A stretch of 64,000 nucleotides of DNA from Kibdelosporangium persicum (GTDB taxonomy: Bacteria; Actinomycetota; Actinomycetes; Mycobacteriales; Pseudonocardiaceae): assembly GCF_013280595.1 (NCBI RefSeq), contig NZ_JAAATY010000030.1, positions 1 to 64,000 on the forward strand. The letters are read 5' to 3'. Positions 18,137 to 28,470 of this stretch are shown here, piece by piece (within the stretch, counting starts at the first letter, position 1; the number at the start of each line of letters is the position of its first letter). The notes beneath the pieces are model-generated. The model did not search any database. It was not told the DNA's origin and worked only from the letters and a program-made list of their open reading frames with translations. The position numbers and the translations under genes are program-made.

Positions 18137-18706
18137 TCAGGGCGTCTGCGGTGGTGGTTCGCTCTGCACCGGGATTCCGTACGCCGGGGTCACGGGCTCG
18201 CTGTCGCGGACCGGAAGCACGGCCAGGACAGTGGCGGCGAGCGCCAGGATCGTCCCGACGGCCATCATCCAGAACCCGAGGCCGACGGCCGTGTCGACGG
18301 TGGCCGACGCGGCCGCCCCGACCGGCCGGAACGTGTCGATCCAGTTCGTGAGCTGGGGCAATACGGAGACGGCGACGCCGAGCGTGAACGCCGCCGCGAC
18401 AGCCATGACCGTGGCGGCGATGCGGCGGCTGCTCGGCGAGGCGGTCCGCCGGGCGCCTCCGAAGGTCACGATGGTCGCCAGGAACAGCAGAACCGCGGAG
18501 AAGATGAGCCCGTAGGCGTTGACCGCGACGGCACCGATCCGCTGGGGCGCGTCGGTGTCGAACCCCCAGCCGGTGATGATCATGCTGAACTCGGTGGCCC
18601 TGGCCCGGAAATCGCCCACGAACAGCGGAAAGAACGGCGAGACGAGCAGCAGGATCGCCGCCACCAGGGCGAGCAGGGAGCCGGTCAGGCGTCGCGGTTG
18701 CCACAT
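18137..18706 (-). CDS. Four-helix membrane protein of unknown function
   Basis: 189 residues from the ATG at 18706 (MWQPRRLTGSLLALVAAILL). Four hydrophobic segments are visible, at about residues 10-30, 62-84, 95-120 and 135-165, and the tail is Pro-rich. No family is recognised. The frame continues upstream through repeat locus C without a stop, but that part encodes only repeat-derived sequence and is rejected as coding. Co-transcription with idi is likely. Confidence 0.7.
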   Translation of the reverse strand: MWQPRRLTGSLLALVAAILLLVSPFFPLFVGDFRARATEFSMIITGWGFDTDAPQRIGAVAVNAYGLIFSAVLLFLATIVTFGGARRTASPSSRRIAATVMAVAAAFTLGVAVSVLPQLTNWIDTFRPVGAAASATVDTAVGLGFWMMAVGTILALAATVLAVLPVRDSEPVTPAYGIPVQSEPPPQTP

Positions 18707-18753
18707 GGCACAGAGCGTGACAGGCCCACAACACAACCGGATCACGGCCGGGC

Positions 18754-18983
18754 GTGTCCACCGTTCCGGCACCCCGTGTCCACCGTTCCGGCACCCCGTG
18801 TCCACCGTTCCGGCACCCCGAGTTGACCACTCCGGCACCCCGAAATCGCAGCGAAGGGCGCGGCGGCCATCTCACGGTGCCGGAACGGGTGTTTCAGGGT
18901 GCCGGAACACGCATCTCACGGTGCCGGAACGTGCATTTCAGGGTGCCGGTGGGGGAATTTCGGGGTGCTGGAATGGTGGACAC
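18754..18983. repeat. 22-nt modular repeat array, locus C (largest, two inverted arms)
   Basis: Left arm units start at 18754, 18776, 18798, 18820 and 18842, exactly 22 apart. The first three are identical (GTGTCCACCGTTCCGGCACC). Right arm units in the opposite orientation have GTGCCGG (GTGCTGG in the last) at 18877, 18899, 18921, 18943 and 18965, also 22 apart, and end with GGTGGACAC at 18983. The variable words differ (gggtgtttc, acgcatctc, gtgcatttc, gggaatttc, ggtggacac). The arms flank a GC-rich centre. Bases 18984-19045 hold nothing recognisable. Confidence 0.9.
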
Positions 18984-19045
18984 GGTCGTGGCTTCGACTG
19001 TGCGGTGGCGGTCGGCTGGGGCGGGGCACCACGCCCGGGACACCG

Positions 19046-19080
19046 AAAAGGCCCGCCAGGGGTTTCCTGGCGGGCCTTTT
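19046..19080 (-). terminator. Terminator of the spc operon segment after rplO
   Basis: A 15-bp perfect stem (19046-19060 with 19066-19080) with a 5-nt loop, ending in four T on the minus strand, 11 bases past the rplO stop. It separates the ribosomal genes from the membrane protein/idi unit. Confidence 0.88.
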
Positions 19081-19090
19081 CAGCTATGTC

Positions 19091-19534
19091 TCACAGCTTG
19101 GTGATGGTTCCACCGGCGCTGGTGATCTTCTCGATGGCGCTGCCGGAGAAGGCGTGGACGGTGACGTCCAGCTTCACACCGGCGATGTCGCCGTCGCCGA
19201 GGACCTTGACGAGCTGGCCCTTGCGGACCGCGCCCTTGTTGACCAGGTCGAGGATGCCGACCTTGCCGCCCTCGGGGAACAGCGTGGCCAGGTCGCCGAC
19301 GTTGACGATCTGGTACTCCACGCGGAAGCGGTTCTTGAAGCCCTTGAGCTTCGGCAGCCGCATGTGGATGGGCATCTGCCCACCTTCGAACCGGGCGGGC
19401 ACGTTCTTGCGGGCCTTGGTGCCCTTCGTGCCGCGGCCGGCGGTCTTGCCCTTGGAGCCCTCACCACGGCCGACGCGGATCTTGTCGGTCTTGGCACCCG
19501 GGGCCGGGCGCAGGTGATGCAGCTTGATGGCCAT
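19091..19534 (-). CDS. rplO: 50S ribosomal protein L15
   Basis: 147 residues beginning [20 protein letters not shown]. The Gly/Arg/Lys-rich N-terminal extension ([20 protein letters not shown]) threads into 23S rRNA. It overlaps the rpmD stop by one base (TGATG) and is followed by a strong terminator. Confidence 0.97.
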   Translation of the reverse strand: MAIKLHHLRPAPGAKTDKIRVGRGEGSKGKTAGRGTKGTKARKNVPARFEGGQMPIHMRLPKLKGFKNRFRVEYQIVNVGDLATLFPEGGKVGILDLVNKGAVRKGQLVKVLGDGDIAGVKLDVTVHAFSGSAIEKITSAGGTITKL

Positions 19535-19719
19535 CAGTCGTTGACCTCCTCGACGACCACGAGGTGCCGGACCGCGTGGATCAGGCCACGGACCTCGGGG
19601 GTGTCGTCACGCACCACACTCTGGCGGATCTTGCGCAGCCCGAGGGTGCGCAGCGACTCGCGGTGGTTGTGCTTGGTGCCGATCTTGCTCTTGACCTGGG
19701 TGATCTGCAGCTTCGCCAT
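19534..19719 (-). CDS. rpmD: 50S ribosomal protein L30
   Basis: 61 residues, ATG at 19719 ([20 protein letters not shown]), small ferredoxin-like fold. The start lies one base after the rpsE stop. A nine-residue in-frame extension upstream lies inside rpsE and is rejected. Confidence 0.97.
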   Translation of the reverse strand: MAKLQITQVKSKIGTKHNHRESLRTLGLRKIRQSVVRDDTPEVRGLIHAVRHLVVVEEVND

Positions 19720-19720
19720 G

Positions 19721-20365
19721 TCACGCTCCAGCCTGTGCACGCGCACGCAGCATGGCGGCGGGGGCGACGTCCTCGAGCGGCAGACCGCGGCGGGCGGCCA
19801 CCTCCTCCGGACGCTGCAGGCCCTTCAGCGCGGCGACGGTCGCGTGCACGATGTTGATGGCGTTGTCGCTGCCCAGCGACTTCGACAGCACGTCGTGCAC
19901 ACCGGCGCACTCCAGCACCGCACGCACCGGGCCACCGGCGATGACACCGGTACCGGCGCTCGCCGGACGCAGGAGCACGACGCCCGCGGCGTCCTCACCC
20001 TGGATCGGGTGCGGGATGGTGCCGGCGATCCGGGGCACGCGGAAGAAGTTCTTCTTGGCTTCCTCCACGCCCTTCGCGATCGCGGCGGGCACCTCCTTGG
20101 CCTTGCCGTAGCCGACGCCGACCTGACCGTCGCCGTCGCCGACAACCACCAGGGCGGTGAAGCTGAAGCGACGACCACCCTTCACGACCTTGGCCACGCG
20201 GTTGATGGCGACCACGCGCTCGAGGTGCGGGGTCTTCTCCTGGGCCGCGCCGCCACGGCCACCGTCGCGGCGATCCCGGCGGTCCCGACGGTCACCGCGG
20301 TCGTTGCCGCCCTGACCACCCTGCTGACCGCCGAAGCCGCCACCCTGCCGTGTACGTCCCGGCAT
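19721..20365 (-). CDS. rpsE: 30S ribosomal protein S5
   Basis: 214 residues from the ATG at 20365, preceded by GGAAGGAA. A 50-residue Gly/Arg/Asp-rich N-terminal extension, typical of actinobacteria, precedes the double-stranded RNA-binding domain ([20 protein letters not shown]). S5 affects decoding accuracy and is the classical spectinomycin-resistance site. The loop residues look standard. Confidence 0.97.
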   Translation of the reverse strand: MPGRTRQGGGFGGQQGGQGGNDRGDRRDRRDRRDGGRGGAAQEKTPHLERVVAINRVAKVVKGGRRFSFTALVVVGDGDGQVGVGYGKAKEVPAAIAKGVEEAKKNFFRVPRIAGTIPHPIQGEDAAGVVLLRPASAGTGVIAGGPVRAVLECAGVHDVLSKSLGSDNAINIVHATVAALKGLQRPEEVAARRGLPLEDVAPAAMLRARAQAGA

Positions 20366-20405
20366 CAGGTGTTCCTTCCGTTCTCGATTGCTTCGCGGGT
20401 GCTCA

Positions 20406-20810
20406 TCAGAACTCCAGCCCCGCCTCACGGGCCGCGTCGGCGAGCGCCGCGATCCGGCCGTGGTAGTCGTAACCACCCCGGTCGAACACGACCTTGTCGA
20501 CGCCCTTGTCCTTGGCGCGGGCCGCGATCAGCTGGCCGACCTTGGCGGCCTTGGCCTTCTTGTCGCCGTCCAGCGCACGCACGTCGGCCTCGAAGGAGGT
20601 CGCCGCGGCGATGGTCTGACCGGCCAGGTCGTCGATCAGCTGCACGGCGATGTGCCGCGAGGACCGGTTGACGACGAGGCGCGGACGGGCCGGCGTGCCG
20701 CTGATCTTCTTGCGGAGCCGGAAGTGACGGCGCGTGCGGGCAACGCGACGGCGGGTCGAGATGTCCTTGCCGACCGGCTTCCGCTTGGCAGCAGTGGTTG
20801 CTTCGCTCAT
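20406..20810 (-). CDS. rplR: 50S ribosomal protein L18
   Basis: 134 residues, ATG at 20810 ([20 protein letters not shown]). It binds 5S rRNA through its basic N-terminus and the [20 protein letters not shown] core; it ends [25 protein letters not shown]. It lies one base after the rplF stop. The longer frame upstream overlaps rplF and is rejected. Confidence 0.97.
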   Translation of the reverse strand: MSEATTAAKRKPVGKDISTRRRVARTRRHFRLRKKISGTPARPRLVVNRSSRHIAVQLIDDLAGQTIAAATSFEADVRALDGDKKAKAAKVGQLIAARAKDKGVDKVVFDRGGYDYHGRIAALADAAREAGLEF

Positions 20811-20811
20811 G

Positions 20812-21351
20812 TCACTTACCCGTCTTTCCGACCTTGCGGCGGATCTTCTCGCCCGCGTAGCGGACACCCTTGCCCTTGTACGGGTCGGGCTTGCGCAGTT
20901 TGCGGATGTTGGCCGAGACCTCACCGACGAGCTGCTTGTCGATCCCGCTGACCGAGAACCGCGTGGGCGTCTCGACCGCGAAGGTGATGCCCTCAGGAGC
21001 AGGCACCTTGATCGGGTGGCTGTAGCCGAGCGAGAACTCGAGCTCCGTGCCCTTGAGTGCGACACGGTAACCAACGCCGTGGATCTCAAGCTTCTTCTCG
21101 TAACCGGCGGTGACGCCGACGACGAGGTTGTTGACGAGCGTCCGGGTCAGGCCGTGCAGGGCCCGGTTCTGGCGCTCGTCGTTGGGCCGCTTCACCTGCA
21201 GAGTGCCGTCCTCGGCACGCTCAAGGGTGATCGGCTCGGCAATGGTGTGCGTCAGAGTGCCCTTGGGCCCCTTGACGTTGACCGTCTGACCGTCGATCTG
21301 GACGTCGACCCCGGAGGGGACGGTGATCGGCAGCTTTCCGATGCGGGACAT
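20812..21351 (-). CDS. rplF: 50S ribosomal protein L6
   Basis: 179 residues starting [20 protein letters not shown]. Two tandem alpha/beta domains, with the C-terminal signature [19 protein letters not shown]6 stabilises the factor-binding stalk base. It is coupled to rplR downstream and lies 18 bases after rpsH. Confidence 0.97.
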   Translation of the reverse strand: MSRIGKLPITVPSGVDVQIDGQTVNVKGPKGTLTHTIAEPITLERAEDGTLQVKRPNDERQNRALHGLTRTLVNNLVVGVTAGYEKKLEIHGVGYRVALKGTELEFSLGYSHPIKVPAPEGITFAVETPTRFSVSGIDKQLVGEVSANIRKLRKPDPYKGKGVRYAGEKIRRKVGKTGK

Positions 21352-21369
21352 GCCTTTCCTCCCCTTCTC

Positions 21370-21768
21370 CTACCAGACGTAGGCGAGGACTTCCCCGCCC
21401 ACACCCTGCTTGTTGGCCTGCCGGTCGGTCACCAGGCCGGTCGACGTGGAGATGATCGCCACGCCGAGGCCGCCGAGGACCTTGGGAAGGTTGGTGGACT
21501 TCGCGTACACCCGCAGACCCGGCTTGGAGATCCGGCGGAGGCCCGCGATGCTGCGCTCACGGTTCGGGCCGTACTTCAGCTCGACCACCAGGAGCTTGCT
21601 CTTCTCACCCTGCTCCGCGCGGTAGCCGGCGATGTAGCCCTCACGCTTGAGGATCTCGGCGATGTTCTGCTTGAGCTTCGAGTGCGGCAGCACGACCTCG
21701 TCGTGGTACGCCGAGTTGGCGTTGCGCAGACGGGTCAGGAAGTCTGCGATCGGGTCGGTCATCGTCAT
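21370..21768 (-). CDS. rpsH: 30S ribosomal protein S8
   Basis: 132 residues beginning [20 protein letters not shown] and ending [12 protein letters not shown]8 binds the central domain of 16S rRNA and in E. coli represses the spc operon. The second Met is an alternative start six bases downstream. It lies 80 bases after rpsN. Confidence 0.97.
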   Translation of the reverse strand: MTMTDPIADFLTRLRNANSAYHDEVVLPHSKLKQNIAEILKREGYIAGYRAEQGEKSKLLVVELKYGPNRERSIAGLRRISKPGLRVYAKSTNLPKVLGGLGVAIISTSTGLVTDRQANKQGVGGEVLAYVW

Positions 21769-21848
21769 GGTGACCTGTCAACCTTTCTCACTGCGGTTCC
21801 CCACGCGCGGGGCCTACAGCGAAATGGGAGGTAGAGGCGGGTTCGCCT

Positions 21849-22034
21849 TTACCAGCTGGACTTGCTCACGCCGGGCAGCTCACCGCGGTGTGCCATCTCC
21901 CGCAGGCAGATCCGGCACAGGCCGAACTTGCGGAACACGGAGTGCGGGCGACCGCAGCGCTGGCAGCGGGTGTAGCCGCGAACCTTGAACTTCGGCTTCT
22001 GCGCGGCCTTGTGGATCAACGCCTTCTTGGCCAT
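21849..22034 (-). CDS. rpsN: 30S ribosomal protein S14, zinc-binding type
   Basis: 61 residues beginning [20 protein letters not shown]. Two CxxC pairs (CQRCGRPH and CRICLREMA) form the zinc ribbon of the short S14 form (also called rpsZ). Actinobacteria often hold a second, zinc-free copy elsewhere under Zur control; none is in the window. It lies three bases after rplE. Confidence 0.97.
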   Translation of the reverse strand: MAKKALIHKAAQKPKFKVRGYTRCQRCGRPHSVFRKFGLCRICLREMAHRGELPGVSKSSW

Positions 22035-22037
22035 GGA

Positions 22038-22601
22038 TCAGTTCTCCCGGAACGGGAAGCCCAGGTGCTTGAGCAGCGCCCGGCCTTCGTCGTCGTTGAC
22101 GGCGGTGGTCACGATCGTGATGTCCATACCGCGCTGACGGTCGATCGAGTCTGGGTCGATCTCGTGGAACATCGACTGCTCGTTGAGACCGAACGTGTAG
22201 TTGCCGTTGCCGTCGAACTGCTTGGGCGACAAGCCACGGAAGTCACGGATACGCGGCAGCGCGATGGTCAGCAGCCGGTCGAGGAACTCCCACATCCGGT
22301 CGCCGCGCAGGGTGCAGCGCGCACCGATCGGCATGCCCTCACGCAGCTTGAACTGCGCGATGGACTTGCGGGCCTTGCGAACCTCGGGACGCTGGCCGGT
22401 GATGGTGGCCAGGTCGCGGACCGCGCCCTCGATCAGCTTGCCGTCACGGGCGGCGTCACCGACACCCATGTTCACGACGATCTTCACGACACCCGGGATC
22501 TGCATGACGTTCTCGTAGGAGAAGTCCTTGTGCAGTGCCGGAGCGATCTCGGAGCGGTAGCGGGCCTTGAGCCGCGGGATGGTCTTCTCAGCCGTAGTCA
22601 T
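22038..22601 (-). CDS. rplE: 50S ribosomal protein L5
   Basis: 187 residues. It contains [19 protein letters not shown] and the C-terminal [20 protein letters not shown]5 binds 5S rRNA and forms a bridge to S13. It is separated by two bases from rplX, so translation is likely coupled. Confidence 0.97.
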   Translation of the reverse strand: MTTAEKTIPRLKARYRSEIAPALHKDFSYENVMQIPGVVKIVVNMGVGDAARDGKLIEGAVRDLATITGQRPEVRKARKSIAQFKLREGMPIGARCTLRGDRMWEFLDRLLTIALPRIRDFRGLSPKQFDGNGNYTFGLNEQSMFHEIDPDSIDRQRGMDITIVTTAVNDDEGRALLKHLGFPFREN

Positions 22602-22603
22602 GA

Positions 22604-22921
22604 TCAGATCTCCTTCCCGTTGCCCTTGCCGCGGGCCACGCGAACCTTGCGGCCCTCGTCGTTGGTCTCGTACCCGACGCGGACGGCCTTGCCGTCCGCG
22701 ACGACCATGACGTTGGAGACGTGGATCGGGGCCTCCTGGGTCACGATCCCGCCGGACTGCGCGCCACGCTGGGTCTGAGTGATCTTGGTGTGCTTCTTGA
22801 TCCGGTTGACGCCCTCGACCAGGACCTTGTTGTCCTTCGGGTAGGCCTGGATGACCTTGCCCTTGGCACCCTTGTCCTTGCCGGCGATGACGACGACCGT
22901 GTCGCCCTTCTTCACCTTCAT
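22604..22921 (-). CDS. rplX: 50S ribosomal protein L24
   Basis: 105 residues from ATG ([20 protein letters not shown]), a KOW-domain protein that initiates 50S assembly. It starts two bases after the rplN stop. Confidence 0.97.
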   Translation of the reverse strand: MKVKKGDTVVVIAGKDKGAKGKVIQAYPKDNKVLVEGVNRIKKHTKITQTQRGAQSGGIVTQEAPIHVSNVMVVADGKAVRVGYETNDEGRKVRVARGKGNGKEI

Positions 22922-22923
22922 GA

Positions 22924-23292
22924 CTAGAGCACCTCCGGCGCCAACGAAATGATCTTCATGAACTTCTTGTCCCGCAGCTCACGGCCGACCGGGCCGAAGA
23001 TGCGGGTACCACGCGGCTCGGTGTCGTTCTTGATGAGCACCGCGGCGTTCTCGTCGAACCGGATGTACGAACCGTCCGGACGACGACGCTCCTTGGCGGT
23101 GCGGACCACGACGGCCTTCACCACGTCACCCTTTTTCACGCCGGCACCCGGGATGGCGTCCTTCACGGTGGCGACGATGATGTCGCCGATGCCCGCGTAG
23201 CGCCGACCCGAACCGCCGAGCACCCGGATGCAGAGGATCTCCTTCGCACCGGTGTTGTCGGCGACGCGCAGCCGCGACTCCTGCTGGATCAC
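22924..23292 (-). CDS. rplN: 50S ribosomal protein L14
   Basis: 122 residues from a GTG at 23292 ([20 protein letters not shown]), the conserved L14 start; the frame extends 19 codons upstream without support. L14 forms an intersubunit bridge and is the binding site of the silencing factor RsfS. It is the first gene of the spc segment, 67 bases after rpsQ. Confidence 0.97.
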   Translation of the reverse strand: MIQQESRLRVADNTGAKEILCIRVLGGSGRRYAGIGDIIVATVKDAIPGAGVKKGDVVKAVVVRTAKERRRPDGSYIRFDENAAVLIKNDTEPRGTRIFGPVGRELRDKKFMKIISLAPEVL

Positions 23293-23359
23293 TGTGTCTC
23301 CCTGACCCGTTGTGGCGTGGCAGATTTCCGACCTGACACGCGCGGTCAATAGCTGTTGC

Positions 23360-23644
23360 TTACTTGGCCTTCTCGAGGACCTCGACCAGACGCCACCGCT
23401 TGGTGGCCGACAGCGGCCGGGTCTCCATCAGCAGCACCCGGTCGCCGACGCCGGCGGTGTTCTCCTCGTCGTGCGCCTTCACCTTGCTGGTGGTGCGCAG
23501 CACCTTGGAGTAACGCGGGTGCTTCTTGCGGTCCTCGAGCTGGACCACGATCGTCTTGTTCATCTTGTCGGACACGACGTAGCCTTCGCGCACCTTCCGG
23601 CGGCCGCGGGCCTCCTCAGTCGTCTCCGTGGTCGGTTCGGTCAT
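23360..23644 (-). CDS. rpsQ: 30S ribosomal protein S17
   Basis: 94 residues. The OB-fold core ([20 protein letters not shown]) follows an actinobacterial N-terminal extension. The start overlaps the rpmC stop by four bases. It is the last gene of the S10 segment. Confidence 0.97.
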   Translation of the reverse strand: MTEPTTETTEEARGRRKVREGYVVSDKMNKTIVVQLEDRKKHPRYSKVLRTTSKVKAHDEENTAGVGDRVLLMETRPLSATKRWRLVEVLEKAK

Positions 23645-23889
23645 GCGGCACCTTCGTTCGCAGTGGTCTCGTCAGGGGAAGCCGACAAGCCCAGTTCGCG
23701 CTCCCGCATCACTGTGTAGATCTTGGCGATGTCCCGCCGGACCGTACGCAGCCGGCGGTTGTTGTCCAGCTGGCCGGTGGCCATCTGGAACCGGAGGTTG
23801 AACAGCTCCTCCTTGGCCTCCCGCAGGCGGAGCACCAACTCCTCCTCGGTCAGCTCGCGCATCTCGGACGCGGTCACTCCAGCGGCCAT
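23641..23889 (-). CDS. rpmC: 50S ribosomal protein L29
   Basis: 82 residues with the typical two-helix hairpin ([20 protein letters not shown]) and a short acidic tail. It sits at the exit tunnel where SRP and trigger factor dock. Its first base overlaps the rplP stop, so translation is coupled. Confidence 0.97.
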   Translation of the reverse strand: MAAGVTASEMRELTEEELVLRLREAKEELFNLRFQMATGQLDNNRRLRTVRRDIAKIYTVMRERELGLSASPDETTANEGAA

Positions 23890-24308
23890 CAGAAGTCACC
23901 ACCTTCACGCGTCACGATGCGGCACTTCATCGGCAGCTTGTGGATCGCACGGCGCAGTGCCTCACGCGCCACGGCCTCGTTCGGGAAGCTCATCTCGAAC
24001 AGCACACGACCCGGCTTGACGTTGACCACCCAGTACTCGGGCGAGCCCTTACCGGAACCCATCCGGGTCTCGGCGGGCTTCTTGGTCAGCGGACGGTCCG
24101 GGAAGATCGGGATCCACACCTTGCCACCACGGCGGATGTGCCGGTTGATGGCGATACGCGCGGACTCGATCTGCCGGTTCGTCACGTACGAAGGCTCGAG
24201 CGCCTGGATGCCGTACTCACCGAAGTTGACCTTGGTGCCGCCCTTGGCGGCGCCACTGCGCTTCGGCGAGTGCTGCTTGCGGTGCTTGACCTTGCGTGGG
24301 ATGAGCAC
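23889..24308 (-). CDS. rplP: 50S ribosomal protein L16
   Basis: 139 residues beginning [21 protein letters not shown]16 is located near the A-site tRNA elbow. [20 protein letters not shown] is the family signature. It begins three bases after the rpsC stop. Confidence 0.97.
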   Translation of the reverse strand: MLIPRKVKHRKQHSPKRSGAAKGGTKVNFGEYGIQALEPSYVTNRQIESARIAINRHIRRGGKVWIPIFPDRPLTKKPAETRMGSGKGSPEYWVVNVKPGRVLFEMSFPNEAVAREALRRAIHKLPMKCRIVTREGGDF

Positions 24309-24311
24309 TGC

Positions 24312-25166
24312 TCAGCCCTCCCCGTTTGCCTTGGCCTCCGGAGCCGCGGGGGCTTCGGACGGCGTTGACGCGGCCTCAGCCGCGGCGCTCGAACGTGCCT
24401 CTTGGGCGGCGGCCCTGGCAGCCTCGGTGCTCGTCGCGGTGGTGCCGGTGGCACCGGAACGACGAGGCCGGTTCGGACGCTCGCGGCGCGGGGCGCGCTC
24501 CTGCGTGGCGTTCTGAGTGGCGTCGTGCTGCCGGCGGCCGCCGACAACCTCGCCCTTGTAGATCCAGACCTTCACACCGATCCGGCCGAAGGTGGTACGG
24601 GCCTCGAAGAACCCGTAGTCGATGTCCGCGCGCAGCGTGTGCAGCGGGACGCGACCCTCGCGGTAGTGCTCCGAGCGGGACATCTCGGCGCCGCCGAGAC
24701 GGCCACCGCACTGCACCCGGATGCCCTTGACCTGCGGCGAACGCATGGCCGACTGGATGGCCTTGCGCATCGCGCGGCGGAAGGCGACCCGGTTGGACAG
24801 CTGCTCGGCGACTGCCTGCGCGACCAGCTGGGCGTCCGACTCGGGGTTCTTGACCTCGAGGATGTTCAGCTGGACCTGCTTCTTGGTGAGCTTCTCCAGC
24901 TCACCCCGGATACGGTCCGCCTCGGCACCACGGCGGCCGATGACGATGCCCGGACGGGCGGTGTGGATGTCCACCCGCACCCGGTCCCGGGTCCGCTCGA
25001 TCTCCACCTTGGAGATGCCGGCGCGCTCCATGCCCTTGGACAGCAGCTTCCGGATCTTGACGTCTTCCGCCACGTACTCCGCGTACTGCTTGTCCGCGTA
25101 CCAGCGGGACTTCCAGTCAGTGGTGATACCCAGGCGGAAGCCGTGCGGGTTGATCTTCTGACCCAC
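24312..25166 (-). CDS. rpsC: 30S ribosomal protein S3
   Basis: 284 residues. The N-terminal KH domain ([20 protein letters not shown]) and the C-terminal S3 domain ([20 protein letters not shown]) are complete to about residue 215. A 65-residue Ala/Glu/Arg-rich tail follows, a common actinobacterial extension. S3 lines the mRNA entry tunnel. The start overlaps the rplV stop by one base. Confidence 0.97.
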   Translation of the reverse strand: MGQKINPHGFRLGITTDWKSRWYADKQYAEYVAEDVKIRKLLSKGMERAGISKVEIERTRDRVRVDIHTARPGIVIGRRGAEADRIRGELEKLTKKQVQLNILEVKNPESDAQLVAQAVAEQLSNRVAFRRAMRKAIQSAMRSPQVKGIRVQCGGRLGGAEMSRSEHYREGRVPLHTLRADIDYGFFEARTTFGRIGVKVWIYKGEVVGGRRQHDATQNATQERAPRRERPNRPRRSGATGTTATSTEAARAAAQEARSSAAAEAASTPSEAPAAPEAKANGEG

Positions 25167-25603
25167 TAGCTGGCACTTCCCTTCTCACTGGTCTTCGCGG
25201 CCTTCCGGCCGGGCTTGCGAGCAGCCTCCGGCTTCGGACGCGAAACGACCTCGACCGTGATGTGGCTGGTGCGCTTGCGGATGCGGTACGCGCGGCCCTG
25301 CGCCCGTGGGCGGAACCGCTTGAGGGTCGGGCCCTCGTCCACATACGCCTTGCTCACCCAGAGGGTCTCCGGGTCGAGGCTCAGGTTGTTCTCGGCGTTT
25401 GCCATGGCACTGGCGAGCACCTTCGCGACCGGACCGCTGGCGGCCTGCGGCGCGAACTGGAGCACGGCCAGGGCCTCGCTGGCGTTACGTCCCTTGATGA
25501 GCTCGATCACGCGGCGCGCCTTCATCGGCGTGGTGCGCACGTAGCGAGCCCGAGCCACGGCGGTGGGAAGTTCCTCCACCGCGGCTTCGTCACGGGCGTT
25601 CAT
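25166..25603 (-). CDS. rplV: 50S ribosomal protein L22
   Basis: 145 residues. The core contains [20 protein letters not shown] and [20 protein letters not shown], whose loop reaches the exit tunnel (the macrolide-resistance site). A short basic tail follows. It lies 42 bases after rpsS. Confidence 0.97.
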   Translation of the reverse strand: MNARDEAAVEELPTAVARARYVRTTPMKARRVIELIKGRNASEALAVLQFAPQAASGPVAKVLASAMANAENNLSLDPETLWVSKAYVDEGPTLKRFRPRAQGRAYRIRKRTSHITVEVVSRPKPEAARKPGRKAAKTSEKGSAS

Positions 25604-25644
25604 CGCTGCTTACCCCTTGCTGGTTCGTGTTCTAGGCGCGCCGC

Positions 25645-25926
25645 TCAGCGGCGGCGGGACTTCCGGTCGTCCTTGATGTGGCCCTTGAAGGTGCGGGTCG
25701 GGGCGAATTCGCCCAGCTTGTGCCCGACCATGGCCTCCGAGACGAACACCGGGACGTGCTTGCGGCCGTCGTGCACCGCGATCGTGTGACCCAGCATGTC
25801 CGGAATGATCGTGGACCGGCGGGACCAGGTCTTGATCACCGTCTTCTTGCCGGACTCGTTCAGCGCGTCCACCTTCTTGAGCAGGTGGTCGTCAACGAAC
25901 GGGCCCTTCTTCAGGCTACGCGGCAT
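25645..25926 (-). CDS. rpsS: 30S ribosomal protein S19
   Basis: 93 residues, [20 protein letters not shown], with the conserved [10 protein letters not shown]-like segment ([20 protein letters not shown]). It sits in the 30S head and contacts the A-site finger. It lies 19 bases after rplB. Confidence 0.97.
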   Translation of the reverse strand: MPRSLKKGPFVDDHLLKKVDALNESGKKTVIKTWSRRSTIIPDMLGHTIAVHDGRKHVPVFVSEAMVGHKLGEFAPTRTFKGHIKDDRKSRRR

Positions 25927-25944
25927 GGTTCACTCCCTTCCTGC

Positions 25945-26778
25945 TCAGCGCTTCTTACCGGTCTTGCGGCGACGGACGATCATCCGGTCGCTCGCCTTCC
26001 GGCGACGAGTACGGCCTTCGGGCTTACCGGCCGGGTTCACCGGGTGGCGACCACCGGAGGTCTTGCCCTCACCACCACCGTGCGGGTGGTCGACCGGGTT
26101 CATGGCCACACCACGGACGGTCGGGCGCTTGCCCTTCCACCGCATCCGGCCTGCCTTGCCCCAGTTGATGTTGGACTGCTCGGCGTTGCCGACCGCACCG
26201 ACGGTGGCGCGGCAGCGGACGTCGACGTTGCGGATCTCGCCGGAGGGCATCCGCAGCTGTGCCAGCGAACCCTCACGCGCGACCAGCTGGACGCTGGCAC
26301 CCGCGGACCGGGCGATCTTGGCGCCGCCGCCGGGCCGCAGCTCGATCGCGTGCACCACGGTGCCGACCGGGATGTTGCGCAGCGGCAGGTTGTTGCCCGG
26401 CTTGATGTCGGCGCGCGGGCCGTTCTCGATCGCGTCGCCCTGACGCAGCTTGTCCGGCGCGATGATGTAGCGCTTCTCGCCGTCGGCGTAGTGCAGCAGC
26501 GCGATGCGCGCGGTCCGGTTGGGGTCGTACTCGATGTGCGCGACCTTGGCCGGGATGCCGTCCTTGTCGTTGCGACGGAAGTCGATCAGCCGGTACGCAC
26601 GCTTGTGACCGCCACCCTTGTGCCGGGTGGTGATCTTGCCGTGCGCGTTGCGGCCGCCCTTCTTGTTCAGCGGCCGGACCAGCGACTTCTCCGGGTGATC
26701 ACGGGTGATCTCGGCGAAGTCCGAGACACTGGAGCCGCGACGGCCCGGCGTCGTCGGCTTGTACTTGCGGATGCCCAT
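25945..26778 (-). CDS. rplB: 50S ribosomal protein L2
   Basis: 277 residues. L2 supports the peptidyl transferase centre. The conserved His-containing segment [20 protein letters not shown] is intact. The order rplW-rplB-rpsS is standard. Confidence 0.98.
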   Translation of the reverse strand: MGIRKYKPTTPGRRGSSVSDFAEITRDHPEKSLVRPLNKKGGRNAHGKITTRHKGGGHKRAYRLIDFRRNDKDGIPAKVAHIEYDPNRTARIALLHYADGEKRYIIAPDKLRQGDAIENGPRADIKPGNNLPLRNIPVGTVVHAIELRPGGGAKIARSAGASVQLVAREGSLAQLRMPSGEIRNVDVRCRATVGAVGNAEQSNINWGKAGRMRWKGKRPTVRGVAMNPVDHPHGGGEGKTSGGRHPVNPAGKPEGRTRRRKASDRMIVRRRKTGKKR

Positions 26779-26799
26779 CTCTGCGAGTTCCTCGTTCCC

Positions 26800-27099
26800 T
26801 TAGGCGGCCGGGCCGCCGAAGATCTCGATCGGCTTCGAGTCAGCGGACAGCGTCACGATGGCGCGCTTGGTGTCCTTGCGCTTGCCGAAGCCGGTCCGGG
26901 TGCGCTTGCGCTTGCCCTGCCGGTTCAACGTGTTCACGCTGATCACCTTGACGCCGAACACCTTCTCGACCGCGATCTTGATCGCCGTCTTGTTCGCGTC
27001 CGGGTGGACCAGGAACGTGTACTTGTTCTCCTCGAGAAGGCTGTAGGACTTCTCGGAGATGACCGGCGCGCGCAGGATGTCGCGGGGGTCGGGAATCAC
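26800..27099 (-). CDS. rplW: 50S ribosomal protein L23
   Basis: 99 residues from a GTG at 27099 ([20 protein letters not shown]). L23 is the exit-tunnel docking site for trigger factor. The start overlaps the rplD stop by four bases. Confidence 0.97.
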   Translation of the reverse strand: MIPDPRDILRAPVISEKSYSLLEENKYTFLVHPDANKTAIKIAVEKVFGVKVISVNTLNRQGKRKRTRTGFGKRKDTKRAIVTLSADSKPIEIFGGPAA

Positions 27100-27779
27100 T
27101 TCGACTCCTCCTCAACTTCACCGGAGCGAGCGGTCGCCTTGGCCGAACGACCCGCGATCGGGCCGGCCACGAAGGCGTCGTACGCGTCCTTGGTGAACAC
27201 CACGTCGTCGGCGAACAGCACGTCGCGGGTGTTCAACTGGTCCGGCCACAACACGTGCACGTTCGGCAGGTTGCGCACCGACAGCAGGTTCAGCTCGTCG
27301 TCCCGGTTGAGCACCACGAGCACGTTCTTCGCGCTGGTGATCTCGCCGAGCACCTTGCGGGCGTCCTTCGTGGACGGCTGCTCACCGGTGACCAAAGAGG
27401 ACACGACATGCAGCTGCCCCGCGCGGACCCGGTCGGAGAGAGCGCCACGCAGAGCGGCGGCCTTCATCTTCTTCGGGGTCCGCTGGCTGTAGTCCCGAGG
27501 TGTCGGGCCGTGCACGACGCCACCGCCGACGAACTGCGGAGCGCGGGTCGAACCCTGCCGGGCCCGGCCGGTGCCCTTCTGGCGGTACGGCTTCTTGCCG
27601 CCACCGCGAACCTCGCCGCGAGTCTTGGTGTCGTGCGTGCCCTGCCGCGCGGCGGCTTCCTGGGCGACGACCACCTGGTGCATCAGCGGGATGTTCGCCT
27701 GCACGTCGAAGATGCCCGCGGGCAGCTCGACGGAGCCGTCGGTCTTGCCGTCCGGGGTGCGAACGTCAACGCTGGTCAT
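27096..27779 (-). CDS. rplD: 50S ribosomal protein L4
   Basis: 227 residues from the ATG at 27779 ([20 protein letters not shown]). The tunnel loop ([20 protein letters not shown]) is intact. In E. coli L4 represses the S10 operon. An in-frame extension upstream overlaps rplC and is rejected. It starts one base after the rplC stop. Confidence 0.97.
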   Translation of the reverse strand: MTSVDVRTPDGKTDGSVELPAGIFDVQANIPLMHQVVVAQEAAARQGTHDTKTRGEVRGGGKKPYRQKGTGRARQGSTRAPQFVGGGVVHGPTPRDYSQRTPKKMKAAALRGALSDRVRAGQLHVVSSLVTGEQPSTKDARKVLGEITSAKNVLVVLNRDDELNLLSVRNLPNVHVLWPDQLNTRDVLFADDVVFTKDAYDAFVAGPIAGRSAKATARSGEVEEESK

Positions 27780-27780
27780 T

Positions 27781-28431
27781 TCACGCACCACCCTTCGCGG
27801 CGCTCTTGAGGAACACCAGGCCGCCCTTGGGGCCGGGAACCGCACCCTTGATCAGGATGAGGCCCGACTCGGCATCGACCCGGTGCACGGTCAGGTTCTG
27901 GGTGGTCACCTTGACGTGACCCATGCGGCCGGCCATCCGCAGGCCCTTGAACACGCGGCCCGGGGTGGCGCATCCGCCGATCGAACCCGGGGAGCGGTGC
28001 TTGCGCTGGGTACCGTGCGAGGCGCCCAGGCCCTTGAAGCCGTGCCGCTTCATGACACCCGCGGTGCCCTTGCCCTTGCTGGTGCCGGTGACGTCGATGA
28101 CGGTGCCTGCCTCGAACACCTCGGCGGTGATCTCCTGGCCGACCTCGTAAGAGTCCGCATCAGTGGTGCGCAGCTCGGCGAGCACTCGCCGAGGGGTGAC
28201 GCCGGCCTTGGTGAAGTGCCCGGTCTGCGGCTTGTTCACCTTGCGCGGGTCGATGGCCCCGAAGGCCAGCTGCACCGCGGTGTAGCCGTCGTTGTCCTGG
28301 GTGCGTACCTGGGTCACGACGTTCGGCCCGGCCTGGACGACGGTCACCGGGACGACCCGGTTCGCCTCGTCGAAGACCTGGGTCATGCCGAGCTTGGTGC
28401 CCAGAATGCCCTTCACTTGCCTGTCAGACAT
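27781..28431 (-). CDS. rplC: 50S ribosomal protein L3
   Basis: 216 residues beginning [20 protein letters not shown]. The long loop ([20 protein letters not shown]) that reaches the peptidyl transferase centre is present and normal. It lies 39 bases after rpsJ. Confidence 0.98.
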   Translation of the reverse strand: MSDRQVKGILGTKLGMTQVFDEANRVVPVTVVQAGPNVVTQVRTQDNDGYTAVQLAFGAIDPRKVNKPQTGHFTKAGVTPRRVLAELRTTDADSYEVGQEITAEVFEAGTVIDVTGTSKGKGTAGVMKRHGFKGLGASHGTQRKHRSPGSIGGCATPGRVFKGLRMAGRMGHVKVTTQNLTVHRVDAESGLILIKGAVPGPKGGLVFLKSAAKGGA

Positions 28432-28470
28432 GGTCTCGTTCTCTCCGCTGCGTTTCTCGCGCGCAGGCGC

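Noticed and set aside
18707-18875. N-terminal extension of the four-helix membrane protein through repeat locus C
   Set aside because: The extra residues are encoded by the 22-nt repeats, whose period is not a multiple of three. The ATG at 18706 gives a normal membrane protein start.
18754-18983. CRISPR array
   Set aside because: The constant part is only about 10 bases and the variable parts come from a small recurring set, in inverted arms. CRISPR has longer repeats, unique spacers and one orientation.
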